DNA from: Mediterranea massiliensis | GTDB lineage: Bacteria; Bacteroidota; Bacteroidia; Bacteroidales; Bacteroidaceae | Reading direction: 5' to 3' | Length of the DNA stretch: 64,000 nucleotides | NCBI GenBank assembly: GCA_015060695.1 | Contig: SUYA01000003.1 | Location: forward strand, 180,941 to 244,940 | Part shown: one piece after another, positions 1-7,601 of the stretch | How positions within the stretch are numbered: the first letter of the stretch is position 1 | Layout: every line of letters starts with the position of its first letter | The notes under the pieces: model-generated | Database searches by the model: none | Seen by the model: only the letters and a program-made list of their open reading frames with translations | What the model was told of the DNA's origin: nothing | Translations under genes and position numbers: made by a program

Positions 1-874
1 CATCATGGGCATAACCATTATACAAAGTATAGAAATAATCGCCAACAACCCTACAGCAGACAGAAGCCATAGGCCTAAAAATGCGATATACCAATGAACC
101 ATCATCTTCAATACTGATATTATCCAAATCTTTTTCGTAATCATCGGGAATGCGAATTTCCTTCAGCAGATTCAAACGATTGTCATATAACTCCATGATG
201 GGACTACCAAAACAAGCATACATAATCTTACCATGTGTACGAGAAACAGCAATATAACCGTTTGTCACATTGAACGGATAATATTTAAAATCCGTTGGCA
301 ACCAACGTGTTGAGTTATCGCCTTTTTTAGCCACTTCCAAACGAGGAGCATCAATGTTTATACCTAATTTGTCATTTCGATACTTATATGAATTCAGCAT
401 AACCATGCAACTGTCATTCAACTCATCGAGTACATGATAGTCGGAATTGTAATTATGCCACACAGGCTTATAATGATTGCTCAACATCAACGAGTCGATA
501 TTAACAAATGAAACCCTATCTCGCATAATATCTTTTACAGTCAATATATTATCACTCAGATATAGTTGAGCCGATAGCAATTCATCCGGACCTTCTCCTT
601 TTGCAAAGATTGATTTCAATAATTTTCCGGTATGCAGATTCCTGAATTCCACTATCTCTGTTTCCGACTTTAGGTTATTGCGAACAATCAGCAATGTGTC
701 GTAAACAAAATAGCGATTGGCATAGATTAATTCCTCTTCAAAACGAACAAGTTCGCCTTTTACCAACTTGGCTTCTTTGCGAAAGTCTTTGTTAATGAAA
801 TGTACGGAAGAATCTTTGTTTGAGGAACAAGAAAGCAAAAGTATAGTAGCAAACAAACAAATAAATAATCTCAT
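1..874 (-). CDS. 6-bladed beta-propeller lipoprotein (BF3164-like), 3' end outside the window
   Basis: The reading frame is open from the ATG at 874 to the left edge (291 codons), so the C-terminus is missing. It opens with a lipoprotein signal (MRLFICLFATILLLSC; Cys16 is the lipidation site). The body has the style of the BF3164/TolB-like 6-bladed propeller lipoproteins of Bacteroides: a GEGPDEL loop, a track of short beta-rich segments and a late IRIPDDYEKD segment. Family members are usually 350-400 residues, so roughly 60-100 residues are off the edge. It lies 10 nt downstream of a NVEALA-family gene, which is the usual pairing. The function of these pairs is not established; surface or periplasmic ligand binding is a guess. 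A decayed relative lies at 32779-33027. Confidence 0.8.
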   Translation of the reverse strand, partial: MRLFICLFATILLLSCSSNKDSSVHFINKDFRKEAKLVKGELVRFEEELIYANRYFVYDTLLIVRNNLKSETEIVEFRNLHTGKLLKSIFAKGEGPDELLSAQLYLSDNILTVKDIMRDRVSFVNIDSLMLSNHYKPVWHNYNSDYHVLDELNDSCMVMLNSYKYRNDKLGINIDAPRLEVAKKGDNSTRWLPTDFKYYPFNVTNGYIAVSRTHGKIMYACFGSPIMELYDNRLNLLKEIRIPDDYEKDLDNISIEDDGSLVYRIFRPMASVCCRVVGDYFYTLYNGYAHD

Positions 875-884
875 AATTATGCAT

Positions 885-1148
885 TTAATGTTCAACAAAT
901 GTGCCGCTACAATCTACTTCTAAAGTACCAAAAAACATCGCTTTGTACTTTTCCTTACAATCAGTTTCTTCGTTACCTCTACACTCAAAAATTATTTCCC
1001 CATTTTTCTTAATCTCACACCGGCTTAAAGCTTCTACTTCACCCAAAGCTATATCTGATAACATAGGAATTTGCTTCACCTTAGCAACATTATATCCTGC
1101 AACCAGCATTATGATTGTCAGAAGAAAATAAACTTTTATCTTTTTCAT
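885..1148 (-). CDS. NVEALA-family small secreted protein
   Basis: An 87-residue protein starting at MKKIKVYF (ATG at 1148); the longer frame up to 1208 would begin upstream of the predicted transcription start and is not preferred. A hydrophobic N-terminal segment (about residues 5-22) is followed by GEVEAL at 36-41, the family's diagnostic NVEAL(A) motif in variant form. Next comes a Cys-rich tail with Cys44, a CRGNEETDC segment and a final Cys, as expected for small exported peptides with disulfides. In Bacteroides these genes sit directly upstream of 6-bladed propeller lipoproteins, as here (10-nt gap). No function has been established for the family; a secreted peptide recognised or handled by the lipoprotein is an inference. 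Confidence 0.8.
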   Translation of the reverse strand: MKKIKVYFLLTIIMLVAGYNVAKVKQIPMLSDIALGEVEALSRCEIKKNGEIIFECRGNEETDCKEKYKAMFFGTLEVDCSGTFVEH

Positions 1149-1185
1149 AAAAACAGTTTTTAGTTTAAAAATATCAGAACATTTG

Positions 1186-1217
1186 CAAATGTATATATAC
1201 ATATTCAAAAAAACAAT
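1186..1217 (-). promoter_or_regulatory. Promoter of the NVEALA/propeller pair
   Basis: On the minus strand a perfect Bacteroides -7 box TACATTTG (1186-1193) lies 20 nt from a -33-like ATTG (1214-1217). The expected start, about 7 nt past the -7 box, gives a leader of about 30 nt before the ATG at 1148. Confidence 0.6.
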
Positions 1218-1359
1218 ATTCGATAAAACTTTTTTTTAGAAATATAATTTAAAGTAGTATTCAGTCCTTTTGGGTTGCAAACAATATAATAATCATGGAT
1301 AAAAGTCACATTTTATCGCACATCAATATTTAAATAATCTTTAACGTCGGATTCTTTGC

Positions 1360-2541
1360 TTAGAATACCGGAATGGTATAGACTAAACCCAATGAAATGC
1401 GTTGAGTATCGTCGACATGACATCCCAACGTCTTGGCACGGCCGGTCAGCGAGCGTCCTTTTTGCGATAGGTGCAGGAAGATGAGCATCCCTTCCACATC
1501 CTTGGGGAAGAACTCGGCACAAGCCTGAATGTTCCATGTGCGGCGATACAATCCTTTATCATAAACTCCGTTGCTTTTATAAACACTTCCCAATTCGTAG
1601 GCTCCTTTTACATAAAGATTCCAGCAGGGATGTACTCGATAGTCGGCATTGGCAATCACGGTGAAGTAATCCACATTCTGTGCTGTTACTCCTCCTTGTG
1701 GGTGAACGGCCGACAATTCGCTGATAAGTCCCTTGCTGTCAATACCTTCTCTGGAGTACATCACATCCAGGTAATACATGGCCGGTCCTCGTTCCCAAAC
1801 GTTGCTACAAGTAAAGTAGAAGACATTCTTATTGCGAGCCAACTGACCGTAAGAGAGCGAATAGCGGAACTGCAAAGCACCATCGTAGAACTTGCCGTCG
1901 TAGTTGGCCGTACCCAAGAAGGGTAATTTAGCCTTTTCAATTCCTTCCGGCACTCCGTAGGTATAGATTTCATCCTCCTCGCCGTTGCGAATGTTGGTTA
2001 GTTGCAAGTTTATCTCCTGCGAGGGCGTCAGGTGGAAAGCCGCATTGATACCGGCCTGATAGAAAGGCAGGCTGCTGTTGAAGTCGCTGAATTCACGAAT
2101 CTTGATGCCGTTCAGCCAATTCTCTTGTCCGCCGAAGTGAACAAACTGCTTGCCGATGGTCAGGTCGAATGCAGGCGTCAGTTTCCACTTTAAGAAGGCA
2201 TACTCTACCGACGACGAAAGGTTGTCCAGTGAGTGCGGGTCGCTACCCTTGTTAAACGATTGTCGGAAGTGATAAGAAAGGTTATTGCCGATGTTGCCCA
2301 ATATCTCCAGGCGCACCTTGTTCAGTTTGAAGGCCAAATCTTGAAATACACCTCCGTCAAACTCGGCGGCGGTCGAAGTATAGAACTGCAGGTTCATGTT
2401 GCTGCTGGCTATGGCCTTGCCATCCTTGCTGATGCGTCCCAACAACGTTTTGCTATCCTCGCTGCTGATTAACGGTTCTTGAGCTATGGCCGGAATGATG
2501 GATGCCATCAGTAAGATGGCCGTCAGTAATATCTGTTTCAT
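1360..2541 (-). CDS. Phosphate-selective porin O/P-like outer-membrane beta-barrel
   Basis: A 393-residue protein from the ATG at 2541. That start gives a clear SPI signal peptide (MKQILLTAILLMASIIPAIAQ); the frame can be extended to 2829 but would then run into the divergent proC gene. The mature protein is a run of amphipathic beta strands rich in aromatic residues (for example LSYHFRQSFNKGS, FDLTIGKQFVHFGGQENW) and ends in Phe, the outer-membrane sorting signal. This is the pattern of OprO/OprP-type porins of Bacteroidota. The substrate cannot be read from sequence. It is transcribed divergently from proC, 121 nt apart, and has no operon partner on its own strand. Confidence 0.8.
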   Translation of the reverse strand: MKQILLTAILLMASIIPAIAQEPLISSEDSKTLLGRISKDGKAIASSNMNLQFYTSTAAEFDGGVFQDLAFKLNKVRLEILGNIGNNLSYHFRQSFNKGSDPHSLDNLSSSVEYAFLKWKLTPAFDLTIGKQFVHFGGQENWLNGIKIREFSDFNSSLPFYQAGINAAFHLTPSQEINLQLTNIRNGEEDEIYTYGVPEGIEKAKLPFLGTANYDGKFYDGALQFRYSLSYGQLARNKNVFYFTCSNVWERGPAMYYLDVMYSREGIDSKGLISELSAVHPQGGVTAQNVDYFTVIANADYRVHPCWNLYVKGAYELGSVYKSNGVYDKGLYRRTWNIQACAEFFPKDVEGMLIFLHLSQKGRSLTGRAKTLGCHVDDTQRISLGLVYTIPVF

Positions 2542-2621
2542 ATTTTTGTTCGTATTAGATTTCGGCATGCAAATATATAAGAATTTTATCAATTCGTAAC
2601 CGATAACCCATACAAAATACC

Positions 2622-2629
2622 TATCTTTG
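2622..2629 (+). promoter_or_regulatory. -7 box upstream of proC
   Basis: TATCTTTG matches the Bacteroides TAnnTTTG -7 consensus exactly, 33 nt before the proC start. No good -33 element is visible at 19-21 nt spacing. Confidence 0.5.
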
Positions 2630-2662
2630 TTGCCTAAAATGTGAAAATAGAAACATAAAGAT

Positions 2663-3439
2663 ATGAAAATAGCCATTATTGGAGCCGGAAACATGGGTGG
2701 AGCCATAGCTCGCGGACTATGTAAGGGAACGCAGGTCAAGGCCGAAGAGATAACCGTCAGCAATCCATCGCAAGGAAAGTTGGAGGCGTTGAAATCAGAA
2801 TTCCCTTTGCTCAATGTCACCAACGACAATCGTCAGGCCGCAGCCGGAGCCGACACCATCTTGTTGGCCGTGAAACCTTGGTTCATCGAGCAAGTTATCA
2901 AAGAAATTCAACCTGCTTCGCAGCAGATAGTGATATCGGTGGCTGCCGGCATCAGTTTTGCCCAATTGGCCGACTATTGCGGTCGTTCCGAACAGACCCT
3001 GTTTAGGGTAGTTCCCAATACAGCCATTTCACTGATGGAGAGTCTTACCCCCATAGCTTCGTACAACGCCACCTCTGAGCAAGAACAGCAGTTATTAGCC
3101 ATATTCAATGAGATGGGATTGGCCGTGCTGTTGCCCGAAGCCAAGATTCCCGCTGCTACTTCGCTAACCTCTTGCGGAATAGCCTATGTCTTGAAATATA
3201 TTCAAGCAGCCATGCAAGCCGGAGTGGAACTGGGCATACCTGCCAAAGATGCCCAGACAATGGTGGCACAAACCATGAAAGGGGCGGCCGAGATTATTCT
3301 GGCTGGACAAACACATCCCTCGGTAGAGATTGACAAAGTGTGTACCCCCGGCGGCATCACGATTAAAGGCATCAATGCGTTGGAACATGGTGGATTTGCA
3401 TCGGCCATTATAAAAGCCATCAAAGAAAGTACTTGTTGA
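2663..3439 (+). CDS. proC: Pyrroline-5-carboxylate reductase
   Basis: A 258-residue cytoplasmic enzyme that reduces delta1-pyrroline-5-carboxylate to L-proline with NAD(P)H, the last step of proline synthesis. The N-terminal Rossmann motif is IGAGNMGGA (Gly7, Gly9, Gly12), followed by LLAVKPW. The C-terminal P5CR signature CTPGGITIKGINALEHGGF sits near residues 227-245. Length is normal for the family. It heads a four-gene run (gaps of 23, 13 and 14 nt) with an XRE/cupin regulator, an acyl-CoA synthetase and a peptidase. From memory, in B. thetaiotaomicron this gene is flanked by argG-argC-argD; here the upstream neighbour is a divergent porin. Confidence 0.95.
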   Translation: MKIAIIGAGNMGGAIARGLCKGTQVKAEEITVSNPSQGKLEALKSEFPLLNVTNDNRQAAAGADTILLAVKPWFIEQVIKEIQPASQQIVISVAAGISFAQLADYCGRSEQTLFRVVPNTAISLMESLTPIASYNATSEQEQQLLAIFNEMGLAVLLPEAKIPAATSLTSCGIAYVLKYIQAAMQAGVELGIPAKDAQTMVAQTMKGAAEIILAGQTHPSVEIDKVCTPGGITIKGINALEHGGFASAIIKAIKESTC

Positions 3440-3462
3440 CAAACAATAAATAACATAGAACT

Positions 3463-4017
3463 ATGAACGAACAGATTAAACAAATAGCAGAACGATTGCG
3501 CGGATTGCGAGACGTGCTCGACTTGACCGCCGCCGATGTAGCTGCCGATTGCGGCATCTCTGTCGAAGAGTATCAAAAGGCCGAAAGTGGTGAAAGTGAC
3601 ATTTCGGTCAGCATGTTGCAGACCATTGCCCGACAATACAACATGTCACTCGATGTGCTGATGTTTGGTGAAGAGCCCAAGATGAGCACCTACTTTCTGA
3701 CTCGTGCAGGCAAGGGAGTTTCGGTGGAACGGAGCAAGGCATATAAGTACGAGTCGTTGGCCAGCGGTTTTCGTGACCGTAAGAGTGATCCTTTTATCGT
3801 AACCGTAGAGCCCAAGCCGAGCGATACTCCGATGCATCTGAACAGCCATCCCGGTCAAGAGTTCAACTATGTACTCGAAGGTCGTCTGTTGCTTAATATC
3901 AATGGCAAAGAACTTATTCTTAACCCTGGCGACAGCCTCTATTTCAACTCTCAATTGCCACATGGCATGAAGGCACTCGATGGAAATCCTGTGCGCTTTT
4001 TGGCTACTATCTTATAA
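3463..4017 (+). CDS. XRE-family regulator with C-terminal cupin domain
   Basis: A 184-residue cytoplasmic regulator. Residues about 8-62 form a lambda-repressor-like HTH (LTAADVAADCGISVEEYQKAESG, then SVSMLQTIARQYNMSLDVLM). Residues about 105-184 form a small cupin (HLNSHPGQEFNYVLEG and LNPGDSLYFNSQLPHGM), the usual effector-sensing half of this class. It lies 23 nt after proC and 13 nt before the acyl-CoA synthetase, so it probably controls that gene, possibly in response to a carboxylate or CoA intermediate (inference). The same regulator-synthetase pairing is common in Bacteroides. Confidence 0.88.
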   Translation: MNEQIKQIAERLRGLRDVLDLTAADVAADCGISVEEYQKAESGESDISVSMLQTIARQYNMSLDVLMFGEEPKMSTYFLTRAGKGVSVERSKAYKYESLASGFRDRKSDPFIVTVEPKPSDTPMHLNSHPGQEFNYVLEGRLLLNINGKELILNPGDSLYFNSQLPHGMKALDGNPVRFLATIL

Positions 4018-4030
4018 TTAAGTAAAGAAT

Positions 4031-5689
4031 ATGTTAGAAAAATTTGTACCACAAACCAAATTCACTTCGCAAGAAGACTTTATACAGAATTTCAAAGTAA
4101 ATGTACCGAAAAACTTCAACTTCGGTTACGATATTGTAGATGCTTGGGCAGCCGAGCAACCCGACAAAAAAGCCATTCTGTGGACCAACGATAAAGGCGA
4201 GTCTCATCAATATACTTATGCCGAACTGAAGGCTGAGACCGATCGCACAGCCGCCTATTTTCAGTCCCTTGGCATCGGACATGGTGACATGGTGATGCTC
4301 ATCCTGAAACGTCGCATCGAGTTTTGGTTCTCTATCATTGCTTTGCACAAATTGGGTGCTGTAGTTATTCCGGCCACTCACCTGCTCACTAAAAAAGACA
4401 TCGTCTATCGTTGCAATGCTGCTGACATCAAGATGATAGTTTGTGCCGGCGAATCAGTGATTACCTCGCACATCATAGAGGCATTGCCTCAGTCGCCCAC
4501 TTTGTCGCAACTGGTTAGCATCGGTCCTGATATACCTCAAGGATTCAAGGACTTCCATCAAGGCTTGGCTCAAGCACCGGCTTTTGTCAAACCCCAATCT
4601 CCCAATACTAATAGCGATACGTCGTTGATGTACTTCACTAGTGGTACTACCGGTGAACCAAAGATGGTGGCTCACGATTTTACCTATCCGTTAGGACACA
4701 TTACTACCGCTTCCTTTTGGCACAATCTGTACGAAAATAGCCTTCATCTGACCATTGCCGATACTGGTTGGGGCAAAGCTGTGTGGGGTAAGCTTTATGG
4801 ACAGATGATTGCCGGTGCCAACATCTTTGTATATGACCACGAGAAGTTTACACCGGCCGACATTCTACAGAAAATTCAAGAGTGTAAAATCACTTCGCTC
4901 TGCGCACCTCCCACCATCTTCCGCTTTCTCATTAAAGAAGATATTTCCAAGTACGACCTCTCGTCGTTGGAGTATTGTACTACTGCTGGCGAAGCATTAA
5001 ACCATTCAGTTTACGAAACCTTTAAGAATATCACCGGCATTCGTTTGATGGAGGGATTCGGGCAGACCGAGACAACCTTGACATTGGCCACCTTCCCCTG
5101 GATGGAGCCAAAACCCGGTAGCATGGGTGTACCCAATCCACAATACGACATTGACTTGTTGACTCCCGACGGGCGTTCGGCCGAAGATGGTGAACAGGGA
5201 CAGATTGTCATCCGAACCGACAAGGGCAAACCCTTGGGTCTCTTTAAAGAATACTATCGTGCGGCCGAGCTGACTGAAGATGCTTGGCACGACGACATTT
5301 ATTATACTGGCGATGTGGCTTGGCGCGACGAAGACGGCTATTATTGGTTTGTAGGTCGTGCTGATGACGTTATCAAAAGCTCTGGTTACCGCATTGGCCC
5401 TTTCGAAGTAGAAAGTGCATTGATGACCCATCCTGCCGTAGTAGAATGCGCCATTACCGGTGTACCCGATGAGATACGCGGACAAGTGGTGAAAGCAACC
5501 ATCGTTTTGAGCAAAGACTACAAAGCTCGTGCCGGCGAAGAACTTATCAAGGAGTTACAGAACCATGTGAAGAGAGTAACAGCCCCCTACAAGTACCCTC
5601 GTGTCATCGAGTTTGTCGATGAATTGCCTAAGACCATCAGCGGCAAGATTCGTCGTGTAGAAATCCGTAAAAATGATAATAAACAATAA
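4031..5689 (+). CDS. AMP-forming acyl-CoA synthetase (acetyl/medium-chain type)
   Basis: A 552-residue member of the adenylate-forming (ANL) superfamily that activates a carboxylic acid as acyl-AMP and transfers it to CoA. Visible motifs: the P-loop YFTSGTTGEPK at 201-211, the FGQTETT motif, YTGDVAWRDEDGYYWFVGRADDVIKSSGYRIGP in segments through the hinge region, and the C-terminal SGKIRR with Lys539 as the catalytic lysine that is commonly regulated by acetylation. The overall form resembles the AcsM/medium-chain branch rather than Acs proper (no 650-residue length). It follows the XRE/cupin regulator by 13 nt. The acyl substrate is unknown. Confidence 0.88.
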   Translation: MLEKFVPQTKFTSQEDFIQNFKVNVPKNFNFGYDIVDAWAAEQPDKKAILWTNDKGESHQYTYAELKAETDRTAAYFQSLGIGHGDMVMLILKRRIEFWFSIIALHKLGAVVIPATHLLTKKDIVYRCNAADIKMIVCAGESVITSHIIEALPQSPTLSQLVSIGPDIPQGFKDFHQGLAQAPAFVKPQSPNTNSDTSLMYFTSGTTGEPKMVAHDFTYPLGHITTASFWHNLYENSLHLTIADTGWGKAVWGKLYGQMIAGANIFVYDHEKFTPADILQKIQECKITSLCAPPTIFRFLIKEDISKYDLSSLEYCTTAGEALNHSVYETFKNITGIRLMEGFGQTETTLTLATFPWMEPKPGSMGVPNPQYDIDLLTPDGRSAEDGEQGQIVIRTDKGKPLGLFKEYYRAAELTEDAWHDDIYYTGDVAWRDEDGYYWFVGRADDVIKSSGYRIGPFEVESALMTHPAVVECAITGVPDEIRGQVVKATIVLSKDYKARAGEELIKELQNHVKRVTAPYKYPRVIEFVDELPKTISGKIRRVEIRKNDNKQ

Positions 5690-5703
5690 ATCCTTGGAAT
5701 ACC

Positions 5704-7251
5704 ATGAAAAGAGAACGCTTTACAATCTTATTGTTCGCTCTTGCTGGGCTGAACATGGCTTTTGCTCAAACTTCCGTAGTGAAGAAAATCATTGAGTTAG
5801 GAACAACAGATAATCGCACCATGCATCACCTTGACGTGTTGACCAACCGCTTCGGTGGGCGTCTGGTAGGTTCTGATGCTTACGAGAATGCCGCTGAATG
5901 GATGCAATATGAATATAAGAAGTGGGGCATAGAGAGCCGTCAAGAAGTGGCTGGAGAAGTTTCTGTAGGTTTCAATCGTGGCCCTTGGTTCGGCCGGCTG
6001 ATAGGAGGTGATCAATCCATGACTCTGCACTTTGCTACGCCTTCTTACACCGCCGGAACCAAAGGCATACAACGCGGTCATGTGCTGATAGAACCTGCTA
6101 CTGAAGCCGAATTGAATCGCATGAAGCATACGCTGAAAGGTGCATGGGTGTTGGTAGGTGGAGTCAGTTCCGGTTGGCCTCTCGGACATTCTCAAAAGAA
6201 CGATTCTTTGCGAGCTGCCATCAAGCAGGAAAACAAACAGATAGCACTGCGTAACGACTCCTTGCGCCGAGAAAACTACTTGAACGGTACCAATCACAAG
6301 CTACAACCCCTGCGTACCTATCCCGCCCTTTACTATGACGAGATGGTTGAGGCCGGCGTATTAGGATTTATCCAATCCTCCACCGTACCCATTCGTGCCC
6401 TTTACGACCGTGCCATGCTCAACGAGATAAAGCCCACTTTTGATGAACTGCCCGAAGTGTGCGACATCAAACTCGATGAACATCAGTTTGCCACCATCTA
6501 CCAGATGGCTAAAGAACGTCGCGACTTCTGGTTAGAGTTTGATATTCGTAACCATTGGAAATTGGGCCCTATCCAATACAACAACGTGGTAGCCTCTATA
6601 CCTGGCACCAAGTATCCCGATGAATATGTCATCATCAGCGGTCACCTCGATGCTTTCGACGTAGCTACCGGCGGTGTAGATTGTGGAACCGGCATTGCGC
6701 CCATGATGGAAGCCGCTCGCCTGCTGGCCTTATCGGGTGCCAAACCTAAACGTACCATTTTGTTTGTCGCTTTTGCGGCCGAAGAATTTGGCCTATTGGG
6801 TGCCCAAGCCTTTGTCAAGACTCACAAGAACAAGTTGTCAAAGATTTCTAACCTCTTCAACCGCGACGGTGGTCCTACTCCACCTGTCGGTATCAGCGTG
6901 CCGCAAGCTATGTATGACGACTTTGTGAAGATTTGCGAACCGATTAAGAACATCAATCCCGACTATCCGTTCGAAGTACGTATAGCTCAACCTCGCAAGA
7001 AGCCCACCTCTTTTGGCGGCACTGATGCGACGGTCTTTGCCGTAGAGGGTGTGCCTACCTTTGGCTTTACAGAGTCCGATTTCAAAGGTTATAACTTCAA
7101 TTACGGTGAAATTTGGCATACCGAGCGCGACCTCTACACCAAGTCCGTTCCCGAATATATGGAGCACACGTCTGTTGTAACAGCTATCGTAGCGTTGGGT
7201 GTAGCCAACTTAGATCATCAACTATCTCGCAAAGGTATGTTTATAGAATAA
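5704..7251 (+). CDS. M28-family zinc aminopeptidase with PA domain
   Basis: A 515-residue exported peptidase. It has an SPI signal peptide (FTILLFALAGLNMAFAQ), a region of about residues 110-230 that fits a protease-associated insert, and an M28 catalytic domain. Metal ligands visible: His314 in SGHLDAFD, Asp326 in GVDCGTG, Glu360/Glu361 in AAEEFG, and later Asp and His in GGTDATVF and IWHTERD. The family usually has a second Asp after the bridging Asp; here it is Cys327. It resembles the plasma glutamate carboxypeptidase branch and probably trims peptides in the periplasm. It is the last gene of the proC run, 14 nt after the synthetase. Confidence 0.9.
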   Translation: MKRERFTILLFALAGLNMAFAQTSVVKKIIELGTTDNRTMHHLDVLTNRFGGRLVGSDAYENAAEWMQYEYKKWGIESRQEVAGEVSVGFNRGPWFGRLIGGDQSMTLHFATPSYTAGTKGIQRGHVLIEPATEAELNRMKHTLKGAWVLVGGVSSGWPLGHSQKNDSLRAAIKQENKQIALRNDSLRRENYLNGTNHKLQPLRTYPALYYDEMVEAGVLGFIQSSTVPIRALYDRAMLNEIKPTFDELPEVCDIKLDEHQFATIYQMAKERRDFWLEFDIRNHWKLGPIQYNNVVASIPGTKYPDEYVIISGHLDAFDVATGGVDCGTGIAPMMEAARLLALSGAKPKRTILFVAFAAEEFGLLGAQAFVKTHKNKLSKISNLFNRDGGPTPPVGISVPQAMYDDFVKICEPIKNINPDYPFEVRIAQPRKKPTSFGGTDATVFAVEGVPTFGFTESDFKGYNFNYGEIWHTERDLYTKSVPEYMEHTSVVTAIVALGVANLDHQLSRKGMFIE

Positions 7252-7304
7252 ATGATTATATATTCAGTAGAGTTTCATTGAATAGTGTATAATCGTTATT
7301 GTAG

Positions 7305-7362
7305 CGGAGTTAACTCCGTTGGCGAGCCGAGTTTGTTCTGTTGACGAGCCGAGTTAACTCGG
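7305..7362. repeat. Two 14-bp palindromes around a GTTAAC core
   Basis: CGGAGTTAACTCCG (7305-7318) and CCGAGTTAACTCGG (7349-7362) are perfect palindromes separated by a stretch with two GACGAGCC/GGCGAGCC-like copies and a GAGTTTGTTC. The first palindrome recurs exactly at 48324-48337, also in a gap between genes and beside GAGTTTGTTC. This is a dispersed intergenic repeat of unknown role; it lies 50 nt after the M28 gene and could fold as RNA hairpins. Confidence 0.7.
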
Positions 7363-7381
7363 TAAAAAAGGGAAATAAGGT

Positions 7382-7521
7382 GTGTGACAAGTTGACAAGT
7401 ATGACAGCTTTTCTGATAACATTATATATAATATATATGTATTAATATATGTTAATATATAATATATATTACTCTATATATATTTTTAAATAAAGTTGTC
7501 ATACTCGTCATCTTGTCACAC
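7382..7521. repeat. 30-bp inverted repeat around an AT-rich core (MITE-like)
   Basis: The left arm 7382-7411 and the reverse complement of the right arm 7492-7521 agree at 27 of 30 positions (left arm begins GTGTGACAAGTTGACAAG). The 80-nt interior is almost pure A/T with nested ATATAT palindromes. The 350-nt gap 7252-7601 holds no gene: it contains this element, the palindromes at 7305-7362 and the GH95 promoter. It may be a non-autonomous insertion remnant or a cruciform/terminator structure. No target-site duplication was identified by eye. Confidence 0.6.
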
Positions 7522-7570
7522 TTTAGTCGCTATTCTTTTCCCGTTTCGTTTTTACTTCAGTTTCTTTTAG

Positions 7571-7578
7571 TATCTTTG
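7571..7578 (+). promoter_or_regulatory. -7 box upstream of GH95 gene
   Basis: TATCTTTG is an exact TAnnTTTG match 23 nt before the ATG at 7602. The -33 region is not convincing. Confidence 0.5.
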
Positions 7579-7601
7579 CAGCAAGCTTTTTTTAAAATAT
7601 T

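Noticed and set aside
1313..1537. 74-codon minus-strand frame over the porin 3' end
   Set aside because: It is a shadow of the porin gene in another frame.
2542..2829. N-terminal extension of the porin frame by 96 residues
   Set aside because: It has no signal peptide at its start and overlaps proC and its promoter; the ATG at 2541 gives a textbook signal sequence.
7252..7601. CRISPR array
   Set aside because: The repeats are palindromes and one inverted pair, not regularly spaced direct repeats; no cas gene is in the window.
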